From Butyricicoccus sp. (lineage in GTDB: Bacteria; Bacillota; Clostridia; Oscillospirales; Butyricicoccaceae): DNA of 18,628 nucleotides. Made by a program: the position numbers and the translations under genes. Where the stretch lies: the NCBI GenBank assembly GCA_031293105.1, contig JAUMSA010000002.1:1-18628 (forward strand), given 5' to 3'. The notes below the pieces were generated by a model. The model worked only from the letters and a program-made list of their open reading frames with translations. It was not told the DNA's origin and searched no databases. Below are positions 6,904 through 14,872 of this stretch, one piece after another (the stretch's first letter is position 1; each line of letters starts with the position of its first letter).

Positions 6904-7371
6904 TTATGCGCGAAAATCGGTGTGGGCTCTATTGTTGGCCGATGCAGTTTGCTGTTCTACCTGCTTCGGGTCGATTCCCATTCGAGTCATCATATTCTCT
7001 ACTTCATATAGGCTGCATTCCAGCGCAGACCGGGCCACTTCCGCTGCGCTCTGCATGACCCGATACTGTGCATTCAATTCTTCTGCAACCTGTTTGACAA
7101 CGCCGCGCGTCTCTTCGTCCGGAATCTTCGCGGGCAGTTCCGACAGCTTAACGCCGGACAAGCCCAACTCTTGCTGCAATTTTTCGCGCTTCTGGTCGAT
7201 GTTCCGCAAGGTGAGAGACAATGCATTTTCTTTTTTCATGCATTCACCCAAAGCGGTGAGGTCATCGGCATGAACTGCCGACGCAACAGCTTTCTGCACG
7301 GTGGTCAGCTGGTCTAATGTTTTTGTCAAATCACGCATCAACTGGATTAGGCTATCGAATTGGTTGCTCAT
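6904..7371 (-). CDS. flgN: Flagellar export chaperone FlgN
   Basis: FlgN-family proteins are small, almost wholly helical cytoplasmic chaperones that deliver FlgK and FlgL to the export gate. The 155-residue product is predicted to be a helical bundle: a long first helix (SLIQLMRDLTKTLDQLT), then AVHADDLTALGECMKKENAL, which matches the family's central pattern, and two further helices. A polar tail ends at Ala155. The ATG overlaps the flgM stop by 4 nt (ATGA), and GGAGGATATAAC within the end of flgM provides the ribosome site, implying coupled translation. Overall sequence identity within this family is low, so position between flgM and flgK adds much of the support. Confidence 0.9.
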   Translation of the reverse strand: MSNQFDSLIQLMRDLTKTLDQLTTVQKAVASAVHADDLTALGECMKKENALSLTLRNIDQKREKLQQELGLSGVKLSELPAKIPDEETRGVVKQVAEELNAQYRVMQSAAEVARSALECSLYEVENMMTRMGIDPKQVEQQTASANNRAHTDFRA

Positions 7372-7664
7372 GTGTTATATCCTCCAAACAGCATAATCTG
7401 CACAGCCAGTTCATCAATGGAATATTGGTAGGTTCCGTTTTGAACCTGCTCTTTGAGTTTTGGGAGTTCTTCCGACTGATGCGTACGCATTTGCTGGGAA
7501 AGCCGTCCGGCTAGTTCCTTTGCAAATCGCTGTTCGTCCGAACATGCGGACAGTTCGACCCGATCATATTGACCAGCCCGAACCGCACGTGTCTCGCTCG
7601 ATTCCGCCTGCATGCGTGGCATCTGAAGAGGGGTTATGCCTCCCGGTTTTTGAATCATCATCAT
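7368..7664 (-). CDS. flgM: Anti-sigma-28 factor FlgM
   Basis: FlgM holds the flagellar sigma factor (SigD/FliA) inactive until the hook is complete. The chosen start at 7664 gives 98 residues, normal for the family. The frame stays open further upstream to 7778, but GGAGGAG lies only 7-8 nt before 7664 and the upstream part crosses a terminator. The N-terminus (about 1-40) is probably disordered, and RAGQYDRVELS at about 29-39 resembles the linker found in FlgM proteins. The C-terminal sigma-binding helices include RFAKELAGRLSQQM and the segment VQNGTYQYSIDELAVQIM, a very typical FlgM ending. It is the first gene after the che terminator and overlaps flgN by 4 nt. Confidence 0.92.
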   Translation of the reverse strand: MMMIQKPGGITPLQMPRMQAESSETRAVRAGQYDRVELSACSDEQRFAKELAGRLSQQMRTHQSEELPKLKEQVQNGTYQYSIDELAVQIMLFGGYNT

Positions 7665-7740
7665 ATCAACTCCTCCTTCGGTGTGATGTCGCGCTTTGTC
7701 CAGTTGAGCAGCGGAAATCATCATTGCGTTGATACTTACA

Positions 7741-7766
7741 CTATCGGAACAGATATAAAAAAAATA
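7741..7766 (-). promoter_or_regulatory. Weak candidate sigma-D (sigma-28) promoter for flgM
   Basis: On the minus strand, CCGATAG (7747-7741) resembles the flagellar sigma -10 element CCGATAT and sits about 75 nt before the flgM start, just after the cheB terminator. The position 15 nt further upstream reads TATT rather than TAAA, so the -35 match is poor. A new promoter after the terminator is expected, but this exact site is tentative. Confidence 0.3.
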
Positions 7767-7806
7767 AGCGATACACAATAATATTTTTGTCTATCGCTTA
7801 TTTTTA
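7757..7806 (-). terminator. Intrinsic terminator after cheB
   Basis: A perfect 14-bp inverted repeat (arms 7760-7773 and 7792-7805) encloses an 18-nt loop that can itself pair ACAA with TTGT. On the minus strand the stem ends in TATCGCTTA and runs into a stretch of eight T. It begins about 17 nt after the cheB stop, so it should end or reduce che transcription before flgM. The flanking A/T tracts make it potentially active on the plus strand, but no plus-strand gene ends there. Confidence 0.85.
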
Positions 7807-7822
7807 TCCTGAATTGTCGAGT

Positions 7823-8878
7823 TTACCGTCGCAAACTGCTCAAATGACGCACCACGACACCGGCGATGGCTTCGCAGGATGCCTGCTGTTCCACCGCACC
7901 AATATTGTACGCAACCATCGGCATGCCATACACGACGCACGAATCTTTATCCTGGCCAATGGTAAACGCACCGCGCTTACGCATCTCCAGCAATCCCTTG
8001 GCGCCATCGCTGCCCATGCCGGTCATAATAATGCCGACCATATGGCAGTGTACATTCTGTGCCACCGATTCAAACAAGGCGTCCACAGATGGGCAATGCC
8101 CGCTGACCTTGGGCCCAGGCTGGCAGGAAACCGTATACCGCATGCCGCTGCGCACCACACGCATCTGCTTATCGCCGGGCGCAATCAAGGCGCAGCCCGG
8201 TTCAATGACATCCCCGTTTTCGGCTTCCTTAATGTGCATCGGGCAGTTTCGATCTAAGCGTTCGGCATACATCTTGGTAAATCCGGGCGGCATATGCTGC
8301 ACGATGACCATGCCAGGCGTGTTGGCCGGCAGCCGTTTGAGCACCTCTAACGTCGCCTCGGTGCCGCCGGTCGAGGCGCCCAAGGCAATGATGGTTTCGG
8401 TCGGCATCCCACCCATGCGAAGCGGCATTGCCACAGATGGATGCGATGGGGTCATGGGCCGCACGGGCGGTTTTCGTACCCGTGCGCAGGAGGCCACCAC
8501 GATCTTACCGGCTAAATTCTGAATAAATTGGTCATTGTTCACGGTTTTCCCATCCGGCTTACGGACAAAATCCACCGCACCCACAGCCAAAGCATCAAAT
8601 ACCCGCAGGTTCAGCGAAGAAACCAGGATAATCGGAATTGGATATTCCGGCAAAATGCTCTTAACAAACTCAATTCCATTCATGCCCGGCATCTCCACGT
8701 CCATGGTCATAACATCCGGCTTGAGCAGGGGAAGCTTACGCCGGGCATCCATCGCGTTAATGGCTTCTCCGACCACCTGGATGTTCGGGTATTTGCTTAG
8801 CCCGGTTTGCAGCATACGACGCGCCAGCATCGAATCATCGACAATCATGACCCGTATCTTTTTTGAAGAGAATGCCAT
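7823..8878 (-). CDS. cheB: Chemotaxis response regulator / receptor methylesterase CheB
   Basis: CheB demethylates (and in many bacteria deamidates) receptor glutamates when phosphorylated by CheA, providing adaptation. From the start at 8878 the product has 351 residues. The receiver domain (about 8-125) has the acidic pair Asp14-Asp15, phospho-acceptor Asp60 in MTMDVEMPG and Lys107. After a linker, the methylesterase domain carries the catalytic triad Ser169 (GASTGG), His195 (VQHMPP) and Asp291 (MTGMGSDGA). An in-frame ATG at 8887 exists, but AAAGGA is spaced properly (8 nt) only for the ATG at 8878. It follows cheR by about 20 nt and ends just before a terminator. Confidence 0.96.
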   Translation of the reverse strand: MAFSSKKIRVMIVDDSMLARRMLQTGLSKYPNIQVVGEAINAMDARRKLPLLKPDVMTMDVEMPGMNGIEFVKSILPEYPIPIILVSSLNLRVFDALAVGAVDFVRKPDGKTVNNDQFIQNLAGKIVVASCARVRKPPVRPMTPSHPSVAMPLRMGGMPTETIIALGASTGGTEATLEVLKRLPANTPGMVIVQHMPPGFTKMYAERLDRNCPMHIKEAENGDVIEPGCALIAPGDKQMRVVRSGMRYTVSCQPGPKVSGHCPSVDALFESVAQNVHCHMVGIIMTGMGSDGAKGLLEMRKRGAFTIGQDKDSCVVYGMPMVAYNIGAVEQQASCEAIAGVVVRHLSSLRR

Positions 8879-8899
8879 CTTTCTCATCCTTTCCCTGTC

Positions 8900-9709
8900 T
8901 TAATCCTTGCGGAATGTCGCCGGGCGGAGCATACGGTAAGGGCTATCCTTACTGATATTCTCCGAATGGCCAATCAGCAAATAGCCGCCAGGATTGGTTG
9001 CATTATAAAATCGCTGGATCAAGGCATCCTTCGTCGGCTGGTCAAAATAGATCATGACATTTCGGCAAAATATCACGTCAAATTTTAATTTGAAACGGAT
9101 GGGATCCATCAGGTTGAATGTCCGGAAAATGACATTGCGCCGGATTTCCGGGGTCACGGTATACATACCGCTGGAATCCTTGCGTTTGACAAAATACCGG
9201 GTGCGCCAAGACGGCGGAATATCAACCGGCAATTCATACGAAGGATCTTTGGCCTGCGCCAAAACCCGCTGCGAGATATCGGTTGCCAAGACGCGGGTAT
9301 CCCATATCCCGGCATTGGCCCCCAGATATTCCTTGATGCACATCGAAATATTATAGGGCTCTTCCCCGGTCGAGCAGCCCGCACTCCAAATCGACAGCAC
9401 CTTTTTGCTTTCGTTTCGTTTGGTGATATCGGGCAGGATCGTATCCATAAAGAAATCATAGTGATCCTTTTCCCGCATAAAATAGGTATAGTTTGTCGTC
9501 AGTTTATTCAAAAGGAGTTCGATCTGTTCCTTATCTTTTTTCTTCAGGAGATCATCCACGAACCCCTTAAAATCATGATAACCCTGTGCTTGTAATGTTG
9601 CCGAAAGACGACTGTTGATCAGCAACCGTTTTTGTTTCAAGTTAATCCCATAGTTGTCTTGAACAAAACGGACAAGGCGATGAAAATCCGAATCGGATAA
9701 CTGCATCAT
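8900..9709 (-). CDS. cheR: Chemotaxis receptor methyltransferase CheR
   Basis: CheR transfers methyl groups from S-adenosylmethionine to receptor glutamates, opposing CheB. The 269-residue product has the helical N-terminal domain (about 1-75), then LTTNYTYFMREKDHY, the CheR variant of the substrate-side motif. The SAM-binding loop IWSAGCSTGEEPYN is at about 107-120, and FCRNVMIYFDQPT appears in the methyltransferase core. The length is standard and there is no C-terminal receptor-binding pentapeptide tail or TPR region. The start is one of two tandem ATGs at 9709/9706, with AGAGGG about 10 nt upstream. The frame is open further upstream into cheW, but those residues are not CheR-like. Confidence 0.95.
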   Translation of the reverse strand: MMQLSDSDFHRLVRFVQDNYGINLKQKRLLINSRLSATLQAQGYHDFKGFVDDLLKKKDKEQIELLLNKLTTNYTYFMREKDHYDFFMDTILPDITKRNESKKVLSIWSAGCSTGEEPYNISMCIKEYLGANAGIWDTRVLATDISQRVLAQAKDPSYELPVDIPPSWRTRYFVKRKDSSGMYTVTPEIRRNVIFRTFNLMDPIRFKLKFDVIFCRNVMIYFDQPTKDALIQRFYNATNPGGYLLIGHSENISKDSPYRMLRPATFRKD

Positions 9710-9761
9710 TGTGCAAACGCCCTCTCTCTCTTTGTGATCTCGCCCAATCTTGGCAATTGAA

Positions 9762-10247
9762 TCAATCTCCAAGCAGGAGCGGACAATCGAGCACCAGCAT
9801 AGTGCCGGACTTATCCGGCATCGCCGACATGCCCGACACATATTTCTGCGCATTGTGGGACGGCACCGGCAAAATGCTGTCCACCGGAATATCGATAATC
9901 TGGCATACCGTATCCACCAAGATGCCGATCTGCATCTCGTTGACATTGAGTACGATAATGCAGTCGTTGTCCTTGGGGGCGATATTCAGCCGCATGCGCA
10001 TATCAATCAGCGGAATGGTTTGTCCGCGCAGATTGATGATCCCGCGCACATAGGGCGGCACCATCGGCACCCGCGTAATCGGATAATTTGTGATAATTTC
10101 CACCACGTCCTCTACCTGAATACCAAACAGTAGGTTTTCAGTCCGGAACGTGACAAATTTACGGGTTACGACCTCTTCGCTCGCATTTTCATCCTGATAG
10201 GCGCGCTGCTGGTCTTCGGTCGCAAACATCATATTTTCATCAGCCAT
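9762..10247 (-). CDS. cheW: Chemotaxis coupling protein CheW
   Basis: CheW links receptors to CheA in signalling arrays. The 161-residue product is a single CheW domain. After an acidic 20-residue leader, it reads RKFVTFRTENLLFGIQVEDV, then PYVRGIINLRGQTIPLIDMR, the most conserved stretch of the family, and finally IGILVDTVCQIIDIP. The start at 10247 is preferred over the ATG at 10253 because AAGGAG is 9 nt from the former and only 3 from the latter. It lies 34 nt after cheA and about 50 nt before cheR. Confidence 0.96.
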   Translation of the reverse strand: MADENMMFATEDQQRAYQDENASEEVVTRKFVTFRTENLLFGIQVEDVVEIITNYPITRVPMVPPYVRGIINLRGQTIPLIDMRMRLNIAPKDNDCIIVLNVNEMQIGILVDTVCQIIDIPVDSILPVPSHNAQKYVSGMSAMPDKSGTMLVLDCPLLLGD

Positions 10248-10281
10248 TGTCATTCACTCCTTTTCCATCGCCGGTCGGTTC

Positions 10282-12438
10282 TCAATACCCCTTGACAGGG
10301 CCCAGCAAGCTGGATACATCCAAAATCAAGCTGATATTGCCGTCACCCAGAATGGTGCAGCCGACAATACCGGCATCCTTAATGCCAAAATTATTCAGAT
10401 AGCTCGGCAGCGGCTTGATGACGACCTGTTGCTCGCCCAGCAGTTCATCCACAAACAGGCAGTACGATGTTTCGCTGGTTTCCACCCAGACGAAGATACC
10501 ATCGGCCGTGCTTGCCGCATTCGGCTCCAGGCCATAAAGCTCGTGCAAACGCAGAACCGGATAGAAATGGTCCATACGGTTAATCATTTCGCCTTCCATG
10601 GCGTCGTGGATGATATCCTCATCGGTTGCCTTGAACGACTGGCGGATGTTCTGAATCGGGATGGTAAAGATCGAATCGCCGACCGAAACTTCCATGCCGT
10701 CCATAATGGCGGTGGTCAGCGGGATTTTCAGGGTCGTGCAGCTTCCCTTGCCCTGCTCACTGCTCATAATAACCACGCCGCTGACGGCTTCGACGTTCTT
10801 CTTAACAACGTCCATACCCACGCCGCGTCCGGAGAACTCGGTCACCTCGGTATTGGTCGAGAAACCGGGCATCATCAGGAAATTGATGATTTCGCGCTGG
10901 CTGTAATCGGTGTCCGGATTGGCCAGGCCCTGGCGGATGGCCTTTTTCAGTACGGCATCATAATCGACACCCATACCGTCGTCCTGAATCTTGATGATGA
11001 CTTCGCTGCCGGTATTCTGGGCCGACAGGATAATTTCGCCCTCCGGGTTCTTGCCCGCTTCAATACGCATCTGCTCATTTGGCTCGATGCCATGATCCAT
11101 AGAGTTGCGGACGATGTGCATAATCGGGTCGCTGATGGCATCGACGATGGTCTTATCAATCTCGGTGTCCTCACCGATGATGGTCAGCCGTGCTCGGCGA
11201 CCCAGCTTTTGCCCCATATCGCGCACAATGCGGCGCATTTTCTGGAAGGTACCCGAAACCGGCACCATGCGCAGTGACATGGAGATATCCTGCAATTCAT
11301 CGGTCAGCTTGCGAAGCTGACGGGCCGACTTGTTGAAGTTATCCAGCTTGACGCCGTCCAGATTGCGCAGGTCAGGCGACGCGGTCACCATAGCTTCGGT
11401 GATAACAATTTCACCGACCACTGCCATCAGCTGATCGAGCTTGGAAAGGTTAACGCTGATCAGGCTCTGCTTAATCTGGTGACCGGTATTATGTTGGGCT
11501 GCCGACTCTGCCTTCTTGCTGCTCGCCGGGCTTGCCTTGGGCTTTGCGGGCTCGGCCACAGGCGCCGGCTCGGCCGTCGTTTGCGGAGCGGGTGCCGGTT
11601 GCGGAGCAGGCGCCGGCTGCTCGGGCTGCGGAGCAGGTTCGGCGGGCTTGGCCGCTTCGGCCGGCTGTGCGGCTGGGGCGTCGTCAATTTCCTCACAACT
11701 CTTGACAAAGCCCATACCGGTCACCACTTGAATGGCAATCTTGCGCTCTTCATCCGAAGTAAAGTGCATAACAAAGCCCTTTTCTGCGATTTCAGCCGAC
11801 AGGCTGCTGTCGTCTTCCAAACCTTCGGGCTCATATGTGAAATCCTGGCAATTTTCCTTCACATCATTGACGACCATGAAGGCACGCAGGTTTTCCATCC
11901 CGCAGCCTTCATCCAGGAAAACGCGCAGCGAATACCGGTGTGCGGCATCCCCGCCTGCACTCTCCGCAGTGTCTGCCACGGCGCCGGCTGCCGGCTGAGC
12001 AGCCGCTTCGGTTTCGGCTTGCTTGTCGTTTTTAATTTTATCAATGAATGTGTTAATTGCGGACAGAAAGCTGTCGATATTGTTGGAAAGAGGTTCTCCA
12101 TTTTCGATCTTTTCGACTTGGCCGCGGAAGTAGTCGATGGATTTGAACAAGAGGTCGAACAACTGCGGACGATCCTGCTCGGGGATAATATCCATCGTTC
12201 CTTCACGGATGAGATAGAACAAATCCTCAATGCGGTGTGCGATCGTCATCAGCGGTTCGAATTCCATCATCGCTGCCGACCCTTTCAGGGTATGCATGAT
12301 GCGGAAAATCTCGTTTACATCATCTTGGGACAATGTATCCGCCTGTTCTGCGCTCAGCATGATATTATCAAGCTGCTCCAGTAATGTATTAGTTTCATAT
12401 AGATACATTTCCAGAACGCTGTCGCCATTATTTCCCAT
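10282..12438 (-). CDS. cheA: Chemotaxis histidine kinase CheA
   Basis: CheA autophosphorylates under receptor control and passes phosphate to CheY and CheB. The 718-residue product has all five domains: P1 phosphotransfer (about 1-105) with His49 in MHTLKGSAA; a P2-like response-regulator docking domain (about 168-253); a Pro/Ala-rich linker (about 254-318); P3 dimerisation (about 322-385); P4 kinase with N-box NSMDHG at 445-450 and G boxes DDGMGVD and GRGVGMDVV; and P5, CheW-like, to the end. The start at 12438 gives the canonical P1 opening. Its ribosome site AAAGGA is about 12 nt upstream, longer than ideal. The frame stays open upstream, but that part has no CheA character and overlaps the divergent gene. 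No cheY lies in the window. Confidence 0.97.
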   Translation of the reverse strand: MGNNGDSVLEMYLYETNTLLEQLDNIMLSAEQADTLSQDDVNEIFRIMHTLKGSAAMMEFEPLMTIAHRIEDLFYLIREGTMDIIPEQDRPQLFDLLFKSIDYFRGQVEKIENGEPLSNNIDSFLSAINTFIDKIKNDKQAETEAAAQPAAGAVADTAESAGGDAAHRYSLRVFLDEGCGMENLRAFMVVNDVKENCQDFTYEPEGLEDDSSLSAEIAEKGFVMHFTSDEERKIAIQVVTGMGFVKSCEEIDDAPAAQPAEAAKPAEPAPQPEQPAPAPQPAPAPQTTAEPAPVAEPAKPKASPASSKKAESAAQHNTGHQIKQSLISVNLSKLDQLMAVVGEIVITEAMVTASPDLRNLDGVKLDNFNKSARQLRKLTDELQDISMSLRMVPVSGTFQKMRRIVRDMGQKLGRRARLTIIGEDTEIDKTIVDAISDPIMHIVRNSMDHGIEPNEQMRIEAGKNPEGEIILSAQNTGSEVIIKIQDDGMGVDYDAVLKKAIRQGLANPDTDYSQREIINFLMMPGFSTNTEVTEFSGRGVGMDVVKKNVEAVSGVVIMSSEQGKGSCTTLKIPLTTAIMDGMEVSVGDSIFTIPIQNIRQSFKATDEDIIHDAMEGEMINRMDHFYPVLRLHELYGLEPNAASTADGIFVWVETSETSYCLFVDELLGEQQVVIKPLPSYLNNFGIKDAGIVGCTILGDGNISLILDVSSLLGPVKGY

Positions 12439-12482
12439 ATAGTAACGCCGTCCTTTCAAAAATTTGCACTGTTCTTTGAATA

Positions 12483-12509
12483 AAATCGACCAAAGGCCGT
12501 ACAAATTAA
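12483..12509 (-). promoter_or_regulatory. Candidate sigma-D (sigma-28) promoter for cheA operon
   Basis: The 121-bp divergent region between cheA and the plus-strand flagellar genes contains, on the minus strand, TTAA (12509-12506), a 15-nt spacer and GTCGATTT (12490-12483). The flagellar sigma consensus is TAAA, N15, GCCGATAT; the -10 matches at six of eight positions and the spacing is exact. It lies about 45 nt before the cheA start. No comparably good plus-strand promoter was found; TTGAAT-N18-TACAAA is a weak sigma-A-like option. Confidence 0.4.
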
Positions 12510-12559
12510 GGCAGCGCACAAAACATTGCTTAATTTTTCTATGGAAACGAGGCCTTGCT

Positions 12560-13981
12560 ATGCCAAACATCACCAGTGTCACCAATCCCGCCCCCGGGCA
12601 GGATCCCAATACATACCGATCTCCGATCACGCCAAATGACACGCAAATCAAGAATATTCCCGATCCAACGCGCGTTGGACGCACCGATGCGCGCACCGAT
12701 CGGCAGGATACTGCTTCCACTGACGTCACCCGGCGCTATGATTCGTATTTCCAATCTTTTTTGCAGGCGCTGCGGTCATCCGGGTCGGTCAGCGACATTC
12801 TGGCCAACTTTTTGATCTCCCGCCCCGGCACGCTCGTCACCTCGGGCATGACGGCCGGTATCAGCCAGGAACTGGCCCAATTTTTGCAGATGCTGCAAGT
12901 TGGCCCCGAAGAACTGCTTTCCCTGCTCAAGGGCGAACTTTCCTCGGCCGGGCGGTTTACCGGCCCGCTGTTCGACACTCTGCGGCAGGCGCTGCGGCAA
13001 AACCCATCTCAGGGTCTGCAAAACAGCATCTTGCAGTTTCTCAAGACCTATAACGATTTTTCCTCAACCCCGCACATTGAGCAGAATATGCTGCGGACCA
13101 TCCGGCAAATGTCCTGGTTCATGCCGCAGCGTTTCAGCCAGCCGCTTAGCGAGCAGCTGTCCCAGCTGGAAAACCTGCTGGGTCAAGGCAACCGTTCGGG
13201 CGCGCTCAGCTTGCTGCAAAACACCCTGATTCCCTATATGTCCGACTATGTGTCCAAGATGCACGACCGCGGCATCGCCCGCAGCCTGCTCAGCCTGCTG
13301 ATTCTGGACATTGCCCGCTATGCCAACGGTTCCCCGCAGAACCTGTTGCAGTCCTTCTATCAGCTGTTGGGGTATTCCGCCCTCAAGCAGGAATTTGGCA
13401 ACCTAAGCAGCAATGAGCTGCTCAAGCTGCTGCAAAACAGTGCGTCTTCGTTCCAACAGACCGAGCACACGGTGGCCGACCAACTGGCGCAGCTCTCTTC
13501 CCGTGCGCTGCGCGGGGATGGCGGCGCAGATTTGCGGCAAACCTTCCAGGCGCTTGTCGATTCCATTCTGGTCAATCAAAGCGTCTATATGCCGCTGGCC
13601 CATGCCATGCTCCCGGTGGAAATGAATGGGCGTATGATGTTTTCCGAACTGTGGGTAGACCCCGATGCCGAACAGGAAAACGGCCGCGAGGGGTCTTCGG
13701 AAAAATGTATGCGGCTGCTGCTCAAATTTGATGTCCAAGATCTGGGTCTGTTCGACCTGGTGCTCACCTATCGCGACGGTACCGTGGATGTTTCTCTGCA
13801 TTGTCCGCCGCATTTGGAGCGATTTTCCGATCTTTTTGCTCAAAAGATGGAATCCATGGCCGAAAAGGAAGGGCTGAGTGCTGCTTCTATTCGCGCTTCT
13901 CCAATGTCGCGTGCCCTCACGATCTCGGAAGTATTCCCAAAAATCTTTGAAAGGAAGGACAGCATCAATGTCACCATATGA
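12560..13981 (+). CDS. FliK C-terminal-domain-like protein (hook-length-control-like)
   Basis: This 473-residue protein has no signal peptide or membrane segment. Residues 1-70 are polar and Pro/Thr/Arg-rich, as expected for an exported or disordered leader. Residues about 70-330 are helical and rich in Gln, Leu and Ser. The region at about 383-445 reads LLLKFDVQDLGLFDLVL, then DGTVDVSLHCPP and a long helix ending in EKEGLS. This follows the layout of the FliK C-terminal domain (strand, LG turn, strand, strand, helix, GL). The next gene is a FlhB C-terminal-domain homologue, the known binding partner type of FliK_C, which strengthens the call. Bacillus has a comparable ylqG-ylqH pair. The ATG at 12560 has CGAGG about 7 nt upstream; an in-frame start at 12464 has no comparable support. 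The domain call is by eye. Confidence 0.6.
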   Translation: MPNITSVTNPAPGQDPNTYRSPITPNDTQIKNIPDPTRVGRTDARTDRQDTASTDVTRRYDSYFQSFLQALRSSGSVSDILANFLISRPGTLVTSGMTAGISQELAQFLQMLQVGPEELLSLLKGELSSAGRFTGPLFDTLRQALRQNPSQGLQNSILQFLKTYNDFSSTPHIEQNMLRTIRQMSWFMPQRFSQPLSEQLSQLENLLGQGNRSGALSLLQNTLIPYMSDYVSKMHDRGIARSLLSLLILDIARYANGSPQNLLQSFYQLLGYSALKQEFGNLSSNELLKLLQNSASSFQQTEHTVADQLAQLSSRALRGDGGADLRQTFQALVDSILVNQSVYMPLAHAMLPVEMNGRMMFSELWVDPDAEQENGREGSSEKCMRLLLKFDVQDLGLFDLVLTYRDGTVDVSLHCPPHLERFSDLFAQKMESMAEKEGLSAASIRASPMSRALTISEVFPKIFERKDSINVTI

Positions 13982-14285
13982 CCAAAGCCGCAAGGCTGTT
14001 GCGCTGCAGTATGAGAACGGCTCCCCTGCACCGGTGGTCGTTGCCTCCGGTATGGGATACCTCGCCGAGAAGATCGTCGAAGTCGCGGCAGAAAACGGCG
14101 TGCCGGTCTATGAGGATACTTCTCTGGCAACCATGCTTTCCCAACTCCAGCTTGGACAGGAAATTCCAGAGTCCCTATATCGCTTTATTGTGGATATCTA
14201 TGTATATTTTCTGCATTTTGATCCTAACAATCCACAAAAACAGCGTGTTCCCCCCTCCCCGGCAGAAAAGGAGCAAGAACCATGA
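13968..14285 (+). CDS. FlhB C-terminal-domain homologue (FlhX/YlqH-like)
   Basis: This 105-residue soluble protein matches the cytoplasmic C-terminal half of FlhB/EscU-type export-gate proteins. RKAVALQYENGSPAPVVVAS is followed by GYLAEKIVEVAAENGVPVYE, LATMLSQLQLGQEIPESLY and a final helix. The membrane domain and the NPTH autocleavage motif are absent, so it begins roughly where cleaved FlhB-CC begins. In full-length FlhB this region sets substrate specificity together with FliK. The start at 13968 follows AAGGAAGG and overlaps the end of the FliK-like gene by 14 nt; the stop overlaps the PilZ start (ATGA). It could be a spare or modulating copy of the specificity switch. The function in this organism is inferred. 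Confidence 0.88.
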   Translation: MSPYDQSRKAVALQYENGSPAPVVVASGMGYLAEKIVEVAAENGVPVYEDTSLATMLSQLQLGQEIPESLYRFIVDIYVYFLHFDPNNPQKQRVPPSPAEKEQEP

Positions 14286-14872
14286 GCCATCGCGCACAAA
14301 AAGAAAAAAAGTTTATGATCCTCGACGATACGCATGAACCCCTGGCCAGCGCGACGCTGCTGAGCCAGCAGGGGCAGGACCGTATCTTTGAGCTGACCTC
14401 GACCCCCTCGTGCAATTTGGAGGAATTGCCTGCCGTCAATGTCATGAGCATCAACTCCACGGAGTTTATGGCCTGGCGCGGGCGGGTAGAGCGGGTGCGG
14501 GATGACCGGTTATACTTCCATGCGGACGAGCGCATCGATTCCCGTTTTCGCCGTCACCTGCGCATTGGAATGTCGTTTCGCGGGTATATCTACCCGATCA
14601 AAATCTCCGGTCCGCGTCTACCGATCATCAGCAAGGATATCAGCTGCGGCGGCATCGCCTTTTATAGTTCTGTCCCGCTCGCGCCGGAACAAAATTATGA
14701 AATCGCCCTGCCCTGTACCGAACCACCTTTGATCGTCGAAATTGAGGTATTACGCGTTCTCTCCGAGGAGAAAAAGCTGTATGCCTGTGAATTTGTCGAT
14801 CTGCTCCCCCAAGAGGAGGCGATGATTCAGGAGTGTATTTTCGAATATGATCTACATCATCACGGTGCTTAA
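14282..14872 (+). CDS. PilZ-domain c-di-GMP receptor protein
   Basis: PilZ domains bind c-di-GMP, which often switches cells from swimming to attachment. The 196-residue product has an N-terminal half (about 1-85) of beta-rich sequence resembling the YcgR-like N-terminal domain. The PilZ domain (about 88-190) has both ligand motifs: R90-x-x-x-R94 (RRHLR) and D119-x-S-x-x-G124 (DISCGG). The start at 14282 overlaps the preceding stop by 4 nt (ATGA), so it is translationally coupled to the FlhB-like gene. The location suggests a role in c-di-GMP control of flagellar function or of the export-related pair upstream. The ligand-binding prediction is strong; the target is unknown. Confidence 0.92.
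   Translation: MSHRAQKEKKFMILDDTHEPLASATLLSQQGQDRIFELTSTPSCNLEELPAVNVMSINSTEFMAWRGRVERVRDDRLYFHADERIDSRFRRHLRIGMSFRGYIYPIKISGPRLPIISKDISCGGIAFYSSVPLAPEQNYEIALPCTEPPLIVEIEVLRVLSEEKKLYACEFVDLLPQEEAMIQECIFEYDLHHHGA

Noticed and set aside
7665..7778. Upstream in-frame extension of FlgM
   Set aside because: It would begin inside the cheB terminator and give a 136-residue protein. The start at 7664 has a near-perfect Shine-Dalgarno and gives the normal length.
9710..9946. In-frame upstream extension of CheR into cheW
   Set aside because: The extra residues are Cys/Arg/Trp-rich, unlike CheR, overlap the cheW coding frame, and the tandem ATG at 9709/9706 has a ribosome site and gives the family's normal length.
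10429..12384. Two long plus-strand open frames (282 and 301 residues) opposite cheA
   Set aside because: They lie antisense to a complete CheA with all five domains, have biased compositions mirroring the cheA codons (His/Arg-rich, or Cys/Gly/Arg-rich opposite the Pro/Ala linker), lack ribosome sites and match no family I know.
12439..12729. Upstream in-frame extension of CheA
   Set aside because: It overlaps the divergent FliK-like gene and its promoter region, and the canonical P1 domain opening begins at the ATG at 12438.
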